From the NCBI RefSeq assembly GCF_022919075.1, contig NZ_CP095078.1, forward strand, positions 4,278,001 through 4,342,000: DNA of 64,000 nucleotides. Reading direction: 5' to 3'. The translations under genes were made by a program, and so were the position numbers. Positions 38,936-47,010 of the stretch are shown one piece after another. The stretch is from Nocardioides sp. W7. Lineage in GTDB: Bacteria > Actinomycetota > Actinomycetes > Propionibacteriales > Nocardioidaceae. The notes under the pieces were generated by a model. It saw nothing but the letters and a program-made list of their open reading frames with translations, made no database searches and was not told the DNA's origin. How positions within the stretch are numbered: position 1 is the stretch's first letter; each line of letters begins with the position of its first letter.

Positions 38936-40609
38936 TCAGGCGGGGAGCAGGGCGGCGCGATCGTGGGCGAGGAACTCCTGCTCGAGCCGGCTGCAGGTCT
39001 CGGCGTCGAGCAGGGCGTACGACGCGGTCCGGCCCACCCGCACGAAGACCGGGTCGTCGCACACCCAGGCGGCCGCACGCAGCGGCGCCTTGTTGACCTT
39101 GTTGCTGGCGGTCAGCGGGATCCGCTCGGTGATCCGCACGAACCGCGGCCACCACTTCGCGCCCATCTCCGGCTGGTCGGACAGGAAGGCCCCGAACGCG
39201 TCCGGGTCGAAGGACGCCCCGGGCTGCAGCTCCAGGGTGCACATCACCTGGTCGCCGGTGGCCGGGTCGGGCACGGCGTACACGACGGCCGACAGGATGC
39301 CGGGCACCCGGGCCAGCACCCGCTCGACCGGTGCCGCCGCGAAGTTCTCGCTGTCGACGCGCAGCCAGTCCGAGGAGCGACCCGCGAAGTAGAAGAAGCC
39401 CTGCTCGTCGCGGTAGCCCAGGTCGCCGGACCAGAAGTCCGCTCCGCCCCGGGTGCGGTCGGCCATCGCCTCGGGATTGCGCCAGTAGCCCTCGAAGCGC
39501 TCGGCACCGCCGATCGCGACCAGCTCGCCCACGGCCTCGGGGTTGAGCAGCCGCCCCACCTCGTCGAACCGGGCGCGCGGGCACTCCTGGCCCGTGGCCT
39601 CGTCGAGCACCCGGACGTCGACGCCGATCGCGGCGCCGAGAGCACCGTTCGGGGTGTCGGGCGTCCGGTTGATGCGGAAGACGCCCTCGCTGGAGCCGTA
39701 GCCCTCCGAGACCTCGCAGCCGAAGCGCTCGGAGAAGCGGGCGGCGTCGGCCTCCGAGGCCTCGGTCCCGACGGCGAGCTCCAGGGTCGAGGTGCGGTCG
39801 CGCGGGTCCTCGGGCCGGCTCAGGACGTACGACAGCGCCCGGCCGACGTAGTTGACGAACGTCGCCCCGTAGCGGTGGACGTCCTCGTCGAACGCGCTGG
39901 CGGAGAACTTGCGGGTCATCGCCACGGTGGCGCCGACCCGCATCGACGTGGCCAGGTTGAGCATCACCGCGTTGCCGTGGAAGAGCGGCATGCACAGGTA
40001 GGCGACCGAGTCGCGGCGCATCCGGACCCGCTCGACCAGCGCCTCGGTGAGTCGGCCGAGCCGACCCTGCCCGACCACCACGGCCTTGGGCGCGCCGGTG
40101 GACCCGGAGCTGAAGAGCAGCATGGCGATGTCGTCCGGCGAGACCACCCGCGTCGGCAGGTCGGCGCCGGCGTACGGCGCCAGCAGCGCGGCGTACGCCG
40201 GGTGGTCGACGTCGAGGACGCGCTCGGCCGGGACGCCGTGGTCGCCGCTCTCCAGCAGGTGGGCGAGCCGGTCCTCGGTGACGATCAGGTCGATCTCGGC
40301 GTGGCGGATGTCGCGGGCCAGCTCCGGCCCGCTGCGGCTGGCGTTGATGCCGACCACGACCGCGCCGGCGAGCGCCCCGCCGCCGATCCAGAAGACGAAG
40401 TCGGGGACGTTCTCCAGCAGCACCCCGACGTGCACCTGCCGGCCGGCGGGGACCGGCGCGAGATCGGCGAGCAGCGCCGCTCGCGCCGCGCTCTCCTGCA
40501 CGACCTGGTCCCAGGTCCACTGCCGGTCCTCGAAGCGCAGCCCGACCGCATCGTCCCCGCGACGCGAGGCGACGATCTCGGCGAAGGTCTCCGGACTGAG
40601 GGGGCCCAC
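38936..40609 (-). CDS. fadD17: Acyl-CoA synthetase, FadD17-like
   Basis: 557 aa from a GTG 1 nt after the thiolase stop; upstream in-frame starts fall inside the thiolase. It matches mycobacterial FadD17 in wording: HVGVLLENVPDFVFW, FSSGSTGAPKAVVVG, YLCMPLFHGNAV, FVNYVGRALSYVLSRPEDP, GYGSSEGVFRINRTPDTPNG, YFAGRSSDWLRVDSEN and VPDPATGDQVM. FadD17 is a steroid-side-chain-carboxylate CoA ligase in the sterol regulon. The terminal Lys region reads LTASNKVNK. Coupled to the FadA6-like thiolase. Confidence 0.88.
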   Translation of the reverse strand: MGPLSPETFAEIVASRRGDDAVGLRFEDRQWTWDQVVQESAARAALLADLAPVPAGRQVHVGVLLENVPDFVFWIGGGALAGAVVVGINASRSGPELARDIRHAEIDLIVTEDRLAHLLESGDHGVPAERVLDVDHPAYAALLAPYAGADLPTRVVSPDDIAMLLFSSGSTGAPKAVVVGQGRLGRLTEALVERVRMRRDSVAYLCMPLFHGNAVMLNLATSMRVGATVAMTRKFSASAFDEDVHRYGATFVNYVGRALSYVLSRPEDPRDRTSTLELAVGTEASEADAARFSERFGCEVSEGYGSSEGVFRINRTPDTPNGALGAAIGVDVRVLDEATGQECPRARFDEVGRLLNPEAVGELVAIGGAERFEGYWRNPEAMADRTRGGADFWSGDLGYRDEQGFFYFAGRSSDWLRVDSENFAAAPVERVLARVPGILSAVVYAVPDPATGDQVMCTLELQPGASFDPDAFGAFLSDQPEMGAKWWPRFVRITERIPLTASNKVNKAPLRAAAWVCDDPVFVRVGRTASYALLDAETCSRLEQEFLAHDRAALLPA

Positions 40610-40610
40610 C

Positions 40611-41741
40611 TCAGAGCCGCTCGATGATCGCGGCGGTCGCCTGGGCGCCGCCGGCACAGATGGCGACCAGCCCGAACGTCTGGTCGCGCCGCTCCAACTC
40701 GTCGACGATCGTGGCGATCAGCCGGATGCCGGTGGAGCCGACCGGGTGGCCGAGCGCGATCGCGCCGCCGTTGACGTTGAGCCGCTCGGGGTCGACCTCG
40801 TGCACCTGCGCGAAGGAGAGCGGCACGGACGCGAACGCCTCGTTGACCTCGAACAGGTCGATGTCGCCGATCGTCATCCCGGCGCGGTCCAGGACCCGCT
40901 GGGCGGCCCGGATCGGGCCGTCGAGGAGGTACGCCGGCTCGGCGCCCACCAGCGCCTGCGACACCAGCCGGGCGCGCGGGCGCAGCCCGAGCTCGCGGGC
41001 CCGGGTCTCCTCGACCAGCACGGCCGCGGTCGCGCCGTCGGAGATCTGCGAGGAGCTGCCGGCGGTGTGCAGCCCGCCCTCGCGGATCGGCTTGAGACCG
41101 GCGAGCGCCTCGGTGCTGGTCGCGCGCAGGCCCTCGTCGCGGCTGACGACCGTGCCGTCGGCGAGCTTCACCGGGACGACCTCCCGCTCGAAGCGGGCCG
41201 CGTCCCACGCGGCCCGGGCCCGCTGCTGCGAGCGGAGCCCGAAGGCGTCCAGCGTGGCGCGGTCGAGGCCGCGGCGACCGGCGATCCGGTCGGCCGCCTC
41301 GAACTGGGCGGGCAGGTCGACGGTCCAGCTCTCCGGGCGGGGGCGGCCCACCTCGCCGAGGTTCGACAGCAGCGGCACCCGCGACATCGCCTCGACGCCA
41401 CAGGCCAGCCCGACGTCGTACATCCCGGCGGCGATCTGCGCGGCGACCAGGTGCACCGACTGCTGCGCGGAGCCGCACTGCGCGTCGATGGTGGTCGCGC
41501 CGGTCTCCTCCGGCAGGCCCGCGTGCAGCCAGGCGAAGCGGGCCACGTTGTTGGACTGCTCCCCCGCCTGGGTCACGCAGCCGCCGATGACCTCGGTGAC
41601 CAGCGCGGGGTCGATCCCGGTGCGCTCGAGGACCGCGGTCTGGATCCCGCCGAGCAGCTCCACCGCGTGTACGCCGCTGAGGGCACCTCCGCGCCTGCCG
41701 TACGGCGTCCGGGCGGCATCCACGATCACGGGCACGGGCAT
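40611..41741 (-). CDS. fadA6: Acetyl-CoA acetyltransferase-type thiolase, FadA6-like
   Basis: 376 aa. Thiolase motifs: IGGCVTQAGEQSNN, nucleophile region TTIDAQCGSAQQSVH, VNEAFASVPLS, LGHPVGSTG with catalytic His and terminal Cys in ICAGGAQATAAIIERL. It is a homologue of the FadA5-like enzyme at 20097. By analogy with FadA6 it may act in steroid ring (HIP) degradation rather than on the side chain; this is a softer assignment. GAGGAA lies upstream of the ATG. Promoter TACCGT is at 41785-41790 (minus strand), with palindrome 41821-41835. Confidence 0.8.
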   Translation of the reverse strand: MPVPVIVDAARTPYGRRGGALSGVHAVELLGGIQTAVLERTGIDPALVTEVIGGCVTQAGEQSNNVARFAWLHAGLPEETGATTIDAQCGSAQQSVHLVAAQIAAGMYDVGLACGVEAMSRVPLLSNLGEVGRPRPESWTVDLPAQFEAADRIAGRRGLDRATLDAFGLRSQQRARAAWDAARFEREVVPVKLADGTVVSRDEGLRATSTEALAGLKPIREGGLHTAGSSSQISDGATAAVLVEETRARELGLRPRARLVSQALVGAEPAYLLDGPIRAAQRVLDRAGMTIGDIDLFEVNEAFASVPLSFAQVHEVDPERLNVNGGAIALGHPVGSTGIRLIATIVDELERRDQTFGLVAICAGGAQATAAIIERL

Positions 41742-41820
41742 GCGGGTTCCTCTCGAACTGCGATGACTGGGTGGCTGTCCGGGCACGGTAGGAGCCCGCC
41801 CGCGGGCCGGGTCGCCGTAC

Positions 41821-41835
41821 TCCCGATGACCGGAA
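41821..41835. promoter_or_regulatory. Steroid-regulon palindrome, fadA6-fadD17 promoter
   Basis: TCCCGATGACCGGAA. Centre 41828 is 43 bp upstream of the last base of TACCGT (minus strand, 41785-41790). It is paired with the hsaE element 29 bp away, repeating the two-site arrangement of the hsaD/hsaB gap. Confidence 0.76.
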
Positions 41836-41849
41836 CCGCTACGGTCGGG

Positions 41850-41864
41850 TTCCGGTCAGTGGGA
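41850..41864. promoter_or_regulatory. Steroid-regulon palindrome, hsaE promoter
   Basis: TTCCGGTCAGTGGGA. Centre 41857 is 43 bp upstream of the last base of CACGCT (41895-41900), which is 6 nt before the hsaE ATG. Confidence 0.76.
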
Positions 41865-41906
41865 GGGCGACCGACGCCCGCGGGCCGTGCCGACCACGCT
41901 GGCGCC

Positions 41907-42752
41907 ATGACTCCAACCGCACCCGACACCTCCGTGACGGAGGCGTCGATCGCCCAAGCGGCCGAGCGGTTGCACCGAGCGGCGCAGACCCGCACCCCCT
42001 GCGCCCCGGTGCGCGACCTGATCGGCGCCGACGACCTCGCCGCGGCGTACGCCGTCCAGTCCCGGAACATCGAGGCCCTCCGCGACGCCGGCGCCACGGT
42101 GGTCGGCCGCAAGATCGGCGCCACCTCCCTCGCCGTCCAGCAGCAGCTCGGTGTCGACCAGCCCGACTTCGGCTGGCTCTTCGACGACATGGACCTCACC
42201 GGCGCGCCCGAGGTCCCGATGGAGCGGCTGCTCCAGCCCAAGGCCGAGGCCGAGATCGCCTTCGTGCTGAAGGCCGACCTCGCCGAGGGCCCGCTCGACG
42301 ACGCACAGCTCCGTGCCGCCGTCGACTACGCGGTGGCCGCGCTCGAGATCGTCGACAGCCGGATCACCGGGTGGGACATCGCGTTCGGCGACACCGTCGC
42401 CGACAACGCCTCCAGTGGGCTCTACGTGCTCGGCACCGAGCGCCGCACGCTCGAGGAGGTCGAGCCGGTCGAGGTCACGATGTCGATGAGCATCGACGGG
42501 GTCGAGGTCTCCACCGGCGACGGCGCCGCCTGCCTGGGCGACCCGCTCAACGCGCTGGCCTGGCTGGCCCGCACCGCCCGCGAGTACGGCGAGCCGCTGC
42601 GCGCCGGCCAGGTGGTGCTGTCCGGTGCCCTCGGCCCGATGCGCGACGTGCCTCCCGGCGCGACGGTCACCGCCGAGCTCAGCGGCCTGGGCAGCGTCAC
42701 CGCACGGTTCTCCAGCCCCGTCTCCAACCCCACCGCCGAGGAGGCGAAGTGA
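41907..42752 (+). CDS. hsaE: 2-hydroxypenta/hexa-2,4-dienoate hydratase HsaE
   Basis: 281 aa, about 20 longer than typical owing to an N-terminal extension. Family stretches: GRKIGATSLAVQQQLGVDQPDFG near residue 68, PKAEAEIAFVL with metal-binding acids, VAALEIVDSRI and FGDTVADNASSG. It hydrates the dienoate released by HsaD to the 4-hydroxy-2-oxo acid. The ATG lies 6 nt after CACGCT, so the transcript is probably leaderless. First of hsaE-hsaG-hsaF, with 4-nt overlaps. Confidence 0.93.
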   Translation: MTPTAPDTSVTEASIAQAAERLHRAAQTRTPCAPVRDLIGADDLAAAYAVQSRNIEALRDAGATVVGRKIGATSLAVQQQLGVDQPDFGWLFDDMDLTGAPEVPMERLLQPKAEAEIAFVLKADLAEGPLDDAQLRAAVDYAVAALEIVDSRITGWDIAFGDTVADNASSGLYVLGTERRTLEEVEPVEVTMSMSIDGVEVSTGDGAACLGDPLNALAWLARTAREYGEPLRAGQVVLSGALGPMRDVPPGATVTAELSGLGSVTARFSSPVSNPTAEEAK

Positions 42753-43702
42753 AGAAGACCAAGATCGCGATCATCGGGTCCGGCAACATCGGGACCGATC
42801 TGATGATCAAGGTGATGCGCCTGTCCGAGACCCTGGAGGTGGGCGCGATGGTCGGCATCGACCCCGCATCGGACGGCCTGGCCCGCGCCGAGCGGTTCGG
42901 CTTCGCCACCACCAGCGATGGCGTCGACGGGCTGATCGCGCTGCCCGGCTTCGACGAGATCGAGATCGTCTTCGACGCCACCAGCGCCAAGGCGCACGTC
43001 GCGAACGCCGAGAAGCTCGCGCCGTACGGCAAGCGGCTCATCGACCTCACCCCCGCCGCCATCGGCCCCTTCGTGGTGCCCGCGGTGAACCTCGACGAGC
43101 ACCTCGACGCGACCAACGTCAACATGGTGACCTGCGGCGGCCAGGCGACGATCCCGATCGTCGCCGCCATCTCCCGCATCACCCCCGTGCCGTACGGCGA
43201 GATCGTCGCCTCGATCGCCTCCAAGTCGGCCGGCCCCGGCACCCGGGCCAACATCGATGAGTTCACCGAGACCACCTCGCACGCGATCCAGACCGTCGGC
43301 GGCGCCGGCCGCGGCAAGGCGGTCATCGTCCTCAACCCCGCCGAGCCGCCGCTGATCATGCGCGACACCGTGCTCTGCCTGATCGGCGACCCGGACCCGG
43401 CCACGCACGAGCGGATCCGCACCTCGGTGACGGAGATGGTCGCTCAGGTGGCCGCCTACGTCCCGGGCTACCGCCTCAAGCAGGTCGTGCAGATCGTCCC
43501 GGTCCCCGACGACCAGCCCGTGCACACGCTGCTGGCCGACCCCACCGCCCCGGTGACGCACCAGGTGTCGGTCTTCCTCGAGGTCGAGGGCGCCGCCCAC
43601 TACCTCCCGGCGTACGCCGGCAACCTGGACATCATGACCTCGGCCGCGCTCCGCACCGCCGAGCGGATCGCCGAGAACACCCTCGTGGAGGCCACCGCAT
43701 GA
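42749..43702 (+). CDS. hsaG: Acylating propanal/acetaldehyde dehydrogenase HsaG
   Basis: 317 aa from GTG overlapping the hsaE stop. NAD motif IIGSGNIGTDLM near residue 9, catalytic Cys in VTCGGQATIPIV near 132, SKSAGPGTRANIDEFT, and LNPAEPPLIMRDTV. It converts propanal (from the steroid A-ring fragment) to propionyl-CoA and works in a channelled complex with the aldolase HsaF, encoded next. Confidence 0.95.
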   Translation: MKKTKIAIIGSGNIGTDLMIKVMRLSETLEVGAMVGIDPASDGLARAERFGFATTSDGVDGLIALPGFDEIEIVFDATSAKAHVANAEKLAPYGKRLIDLTPAAIGPFVVPAVNLDEHLDATNVNMVTCGGQATIPIVAAISRITPVPYGEIVASIASKSAGPGTRANIDEFTETTSHAIQTVGGAGRGKAVIVLNPAEPPLIMRDTVLCLIGDPDPATHERIRTSVTEMVAQVAAYVPGYRLKQVVQIVPVPDDQPVHTLLADPTAPVTHQVSVFLEVEGAAHYLPAYAGNLDIMTSAALRTAERIAENTLVEATA

Positions 43703-44709
43703 CCGAGATCTTCCTGCAGGACGTCACCCTCCGTGACGGCATGCACGCCATCCGGCACCGCATCGACCCCGTCGACGTCGGCCGGATCGTCGCGGCCCTG
43801 GACGCAGCCGGCGTCGACGCGATCGAGGTCGCGCACGGCGACGGCCTGGCCGGCGGCACCCTGAACTACGGTCCCGGCTCGCACAGCGACTGGGAGTGGA
43901 TCGAGGCCGCCGCGGCGAACCTCACCCGTGCCCGGCTCACCACGCTGCTGCTCCCCGGCGTCGGCACCATCGCCGAGCTCCGCACGGCCTACGACCTCGG
44001 GGTGCGCTCGGTGCGCATCGCCACGCACTGCACCGAGGCCGACGTCGCCGCCCAGCACATCGCGACCGCCCGCGAGCTCGGCATGGACGTCTCGGGCTTC
44101 CTGATGATGAGCCACCTGGCCCCGCCCGCGGAGCTGGCCCAGCAGGCCAAGCTGATGGAGTCCTACGGCGCGCACTGCGTCTACGTCACCGACTCCGGCG
44201 GCCGGCTGACCATGGACGGCGTCCGCGACCGGATCCGGGCCTACCGCGACGTACTCGACCCGGACACCGAGCTCGGCATCCACGCCCACGAGAACCTCTC
44301 GCTCTCGGTCGCGAACTCCGTGGTCGCCGTCGAGGAGGGCGTACGCCGCGTCGACGCCTCGCTGGCCGGCCAGGGCGCCGGTGCCGGCAACTGCCCGATC
44401 GAGCCGTTCGTCGCCGTCGCCGACCTCAACGGGTGGAAGCACGGCGCCGACCTGTTCGCCCTCCAGGACGCCGCCGACGACATCGTCCGCCCACTCCAGG
44501 ACCGCCCGGTCCGGGTGGACCGCGAGACGCTGACCCTCGGGTACGCCGGCGTCTACTCCAGCTTCCTGCGCCACGCCGAGACCGCGTCCGAGCGCTACGG
44601 CATCGACGTGCGCACGATCCTGCTCGAGGTCGGCCGCCGCCGCCTGGTCGGCGGTCAGGAGGACATGATCGTCGACATCGCGCTGGATATCCTGGGCGAG
44701 GCCGGCTGA
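43699..44709 (+). CDS. hsaF: 4-hydroxy-2-oxoacid aldolase HsaF
   Basis: 336 aa, ATG overlapping the hsaG stop. DRE-TIM metallolyase: LQDVTLRDGMHAIRH near residue 8, GADGLAGG-like HGDGLAGGTLNYG, metal-binding HAHENLSLSVANS near 195, SLAGQGAGAGNCPIE. It splits 4-hydroxy-2-oxohexanoate into pyruvate and propanal, which is passed to HsaG. It ends the operon before a strong bidirectional terminator. Confidence 0.95.
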   Translation: MTEIFLQDVTLRDGMHAIRHRIDPVDVGRIVAALDAAGVDAIEVAHGDGLAGGTLNYGPGSHSDWEWIEAAAANLTRARLTTLLLPGVGTIAELRTAYDLGVRSVRIATHCTEADVAAQHIATARELGMDVSGFLMMSHLAPPAELAQQAKLMESYGAHCVYVTDSGGRLTMDGVRDRIRAYRDVLDPDTELGIHAHENLSLSVANSVVAVEEGVRRVDASLAGQGAGAGNCPIEPFVAVADLNGWKHGADLFALQDAADDIVRPLQDRPVRVDRETLTLGYAGVYSSFLRHAETASERYGIDVRTILLEVGRRRLVGGQEDMIVDIALDILGEAG

Positions 44710-44736
44710 GGCAGGTCCACCACGCATCTCCTCTCC

Positions 44737-44778
44737 ACGACGAAGGGGCCGACCACCATGGTCGGCCCCCTTCGTCGT
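44737..44778. terminator. Strong bidirectional terminator after hsaF
   Basis: ACGACGAAGGGGCCGACCA (44737-44755) pairs with 44759-44778 through a single-base bulge and a 3-nt loop; CTGTTC follows. Located between the convergent hsaF and Old Yellow Enzyme genes. Confidence 0.8.
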
Positions 44779-44782
44779 CTGT

Positions 44783-46915
44783 TCAGAGGGTGCGGGCGAC
44801 CCGCCAGGCGGAGTGGACGGCGCCCTGGATGTAGCCGACCTCGGCGGCGTCGCCGACGACCTCGACCGTGACGCCACGGTCGGCGAGCTGCTCGGCCAGC
44901 GGGGCACCGGACGTGACCTCGGAGGCCACCACGACCAGGTCGGCCGACGCGGTCTGCTCGTGCCCGTCCCCGTCGCGGTAGCGGACGGTCGTGGCGGTGA
45001 TCTCCTCGACCGTCGCCTTCCGCTCCAGCCGCACCCCGTGCTCGGCGGCCCGGCGGACCGCGTGCCACCGGCGCGGCAGCGCCATCGGCAGCCCGAGCTG
45101 AGCGCCGGTCTCCAGCACGGTCACCGACTTGCCCCGCTCGGCGAAGAACTCGGCCAGCTCCAGCCCGACCAGCGAGCCGCCGATGACGACCACGTCCTTG
45201 CCCACCGGGAGGAACGTGCGGGTCGCCCGACGGATCAGCTCGGGGTGCCGGGTGACCCCGGTCAAGCGGCCCGCACGGGCGGCCCACCGCATGGTGCGCC
45301 CGCCGCGGGACGACCCGGCGTCACCGGTCCCCGTCATCAGCGCCCGCAGCGTGTCGCCGGTCTGCACGTGCGGCAGGTCGGCGCCGGGGACGGCGGGCAG
45401 GCCGCGGTGCGCCCCGGTGGCGAGCACCACGGTGCTCGGCCGCAGCGCCAGGATCGACTCGACGGTGGCCCTCTGCCCGAGGAGCACCACGACCCCGAGA
45501 CGCTCGAGCTCGTGCTGCTGCCACTCCAGCAGGGGGCCGTTGGGCGGGGTCGTGAGCTGGGAGAACCACGCCGACCCGCCGAGACGGTCACCGGCCTCGA
45601 CCAGGGTCACCCGGTGCCCGCGCTCGCGTGCGACCCGCGCGGTCTCCATCCCGCCCGGCCCGCCGCCGATCACGACGACGTGGCGCGGCGACGGCACGGG
45701 CAGGAAGGTCGCGGCCTGCTCGTCGCCCAGCGCCGGGTTGACCGCACACACGGGGGTGTCGTCCCAGAAGTTCTGCTCGACGCACACGTAGCAGTTGATG
45801 CACGGCCGCACGGACTCCCGGCGGCCGGCGTTCAGCTTGTTGACCAGGTCGGGATCGGCCAGCAGCTGGCGGCCCATCGCGACGAAGTCGGCGTCCCCGG
45901 CGGCGATGATCTCCTCGCCGACCTCGGGGAGGACCCGGCCCACGGTGATGACCGGGATGTTCACGGCCGCCTTCACCTGGCGCGCGTAGTCGCGGTAGGC
46001 GCCGACCTCGTTCGGCAGCGGGCCCTTGAGGAAGTCGGCGAACGGGTTGCGGCCCCAGCCGGTGACGTGGATGGCGTCGGCACCGGCCGCCTCGAAGAGC
46101 CGGGCGGCCTGGATCGTCTCCTCGGTGGTCAGCGCGCCCTCGGGGCCGTACTCCTCCCCCGCCACCCGGACCAGCAGGGCCAGCCGGTCGCCGACCGTCC
46201 GGCGTACCGCGGCGATGACCTCGCACGCCAGCTTGGCCCGGTTCTCCAGGGACCCGCCCCACGAGTCGGTACGCCGGTTGTCGGCGCGGCTCAGGAAGCC
46301 GCCGAGGAGGTAGCCGTGGGCGCAGTGGATCTCGAACGCGTCGGCGCCCGCCTCCATCACCCGGCGCGCCGCCTGGGCGAACTGGTCGATCACCCAGGCG
46401 ATGTCCTCCTCGGTGGCCTCCTTGTACGTCGTGGGCATGCCCTTGGTGACCGACCCCATCTTGGCCAGCTCGTCGGGGGTGTTGTCGCGCAGGGAGGAGA
46501 GGTCGCGGGGCTCGTTCGGCTCCGACGGCACCAGCAGCGGGCGGCCGTTGGCGGTGTCGACCCGCGCCACCTTGCCGTGGTGGGTGGCCTGGACGCACAG
46601 CAGCGAGCCGGCGTCGTGCACCGCGTCGGCGAGCGCCTTCAGCCCGGGGATGAACTTGTCGTCGGAGAGCCCGGGCTCCTTCATGCTGGTCGCACCGATC
46701 GGGAACGCGACCGCCGACGCCGACGTGATGATCATCCCGGTGCCGCCCGCAGCGCGGGCGACGTAGTGCTCGATGTCCTCATCGACGATCACGCCGTCAT
46801 GGCAGACGTTCATGTCCATCGCCGGCATGATCACCCGGTTCGGCAGCGTGATCGGGCCGATCCGCCCGGGAGCCAGCAGGTGGGAGAAGGACTGTCCGGT
46901 TCGCCGCGTACGCAT
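44783..46915 (-). CDS. Old Yellow Enzyme/FAD multidomain reductase (BaiCD/BaiH, dienoyl-CoA reductase type)
   Basis: 710 aa. N-terminal FMN TIM barrel (about 1-370): LPNRVIMPAMDMNVCHDG, HCAHGYLLGGFLSRADNRRTD, FVAMGRQLLADPD. A [4Fe-4S] segment CINCYVCV with a later Cys in TPVCAVNP follows; the CxxCxxC spacing is closer to trimethylamine dehydrogenase than to E. coli FadH. C-terminal FAD/NAD domains from about 385 carry VVIGGGPGGMETA and VVIGGSLVGLELAEF. Enzymes of this build reduce activated C=C bonds, including those of steroid enones. Promoter TAGCGT (minus strand, 46923-46928) with palindrome 46959-46973; probably leaderless, with the ATG 7 nt after the -10. Confidence 0.87.
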   Translation of the reverse strand: MRTRRTGQSFSHLLAPGRIGPITLPNRVIMPAMDMNVCHDGVIVDEDIEHYVARAAGGTGMIITSASAVAFPIGATSMKEPGLSDDKFIPGLKALADAVHDAGSLLCVQATHHGKVARVDTANGRPLLVPSEPNEPRDLSSLRDNTPDELAKMGSVTKGMPTTYKEATEEDIAWVIDQFAQAARRVMEAGADAFEIHCAHGYLLGGFLSRADNRRTDSWGGSLENRAKLACEVIAAVRRTVGDRLALLVRVAGEEYGPEGALTTEETIQAARLFEAAGADAIHVTGWGRNPFADFLKGPLPNEVGAYRDYARQVKAAVNIPVITVGRVLPEVGEEIIAAGDADFVAMGRQLLADPDLVNKLNAGRRESVRPCINCYVCVEQNFWDDTPVCAVNPALGDEQAATFLPVPSPRHVVVIGGGPGGMETARVARERGHRVTLVEAGDRLGGSAWFSQLTTPPNGPLLEWQQHELERLGVVVLLGQRATVESILALRPSTVVLATGAHRGLPAVPGADLPHVQTGDTLRALMTGTGDAGSSRGGRTMRWAARAGRLTGVTRHPELIRRATRTFLPVGKDVVVIGGSLVGLELAEFFAERGKSVTVLETGAQLGLPMALPRRWHAVRRAAEHGVRLERKATVEEITATTVRYRDGDGHEQTASADLVVVASEVTSGAPLAEQLADRGVTVEVVGDAAEVGYIQGAVHSAWRVARTL

Positions 46916-46958
46916 TCGTCGCACGCTAGGCGCCGCCAGCACGACTGGCCCCCAGGTC

Positions 46959-46973
46959 TCCCGAACACCGGGA
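46959..46973. promoter_or_regulatory. Steroid-regulon palindrome, Old Yellow Enzyme promoter
   Basis: TCCCGAACACCGGGA. Centre 46966 is 43 bp upstream of the last base of TAGCGT (minus strand, 46923-46928). It is the rightmost copy found and marks the practical end of the steroid locus. Confidence 0.72.
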
Positions 46974-46994
46974 CGGTCCCGACGGCCGTCCCGG
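46968..46994. terminator. Hairpin after the M1 peptidase gene, overlapping the palindrome
   Basis: CCGGGACGG (46968-46976) and CCGTCCCGG (46986-46994) form a 9-bp stem 17 nt downstream of the peptidase stop codon. It overlaps the regulon palindrome by 6 nt, so termination of the upstream gene and activation of the reductase share DNA. Confidence 0.45.
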
Positions 46995-47010
46995 TCCGCG
47001 CGTCGCGGGC

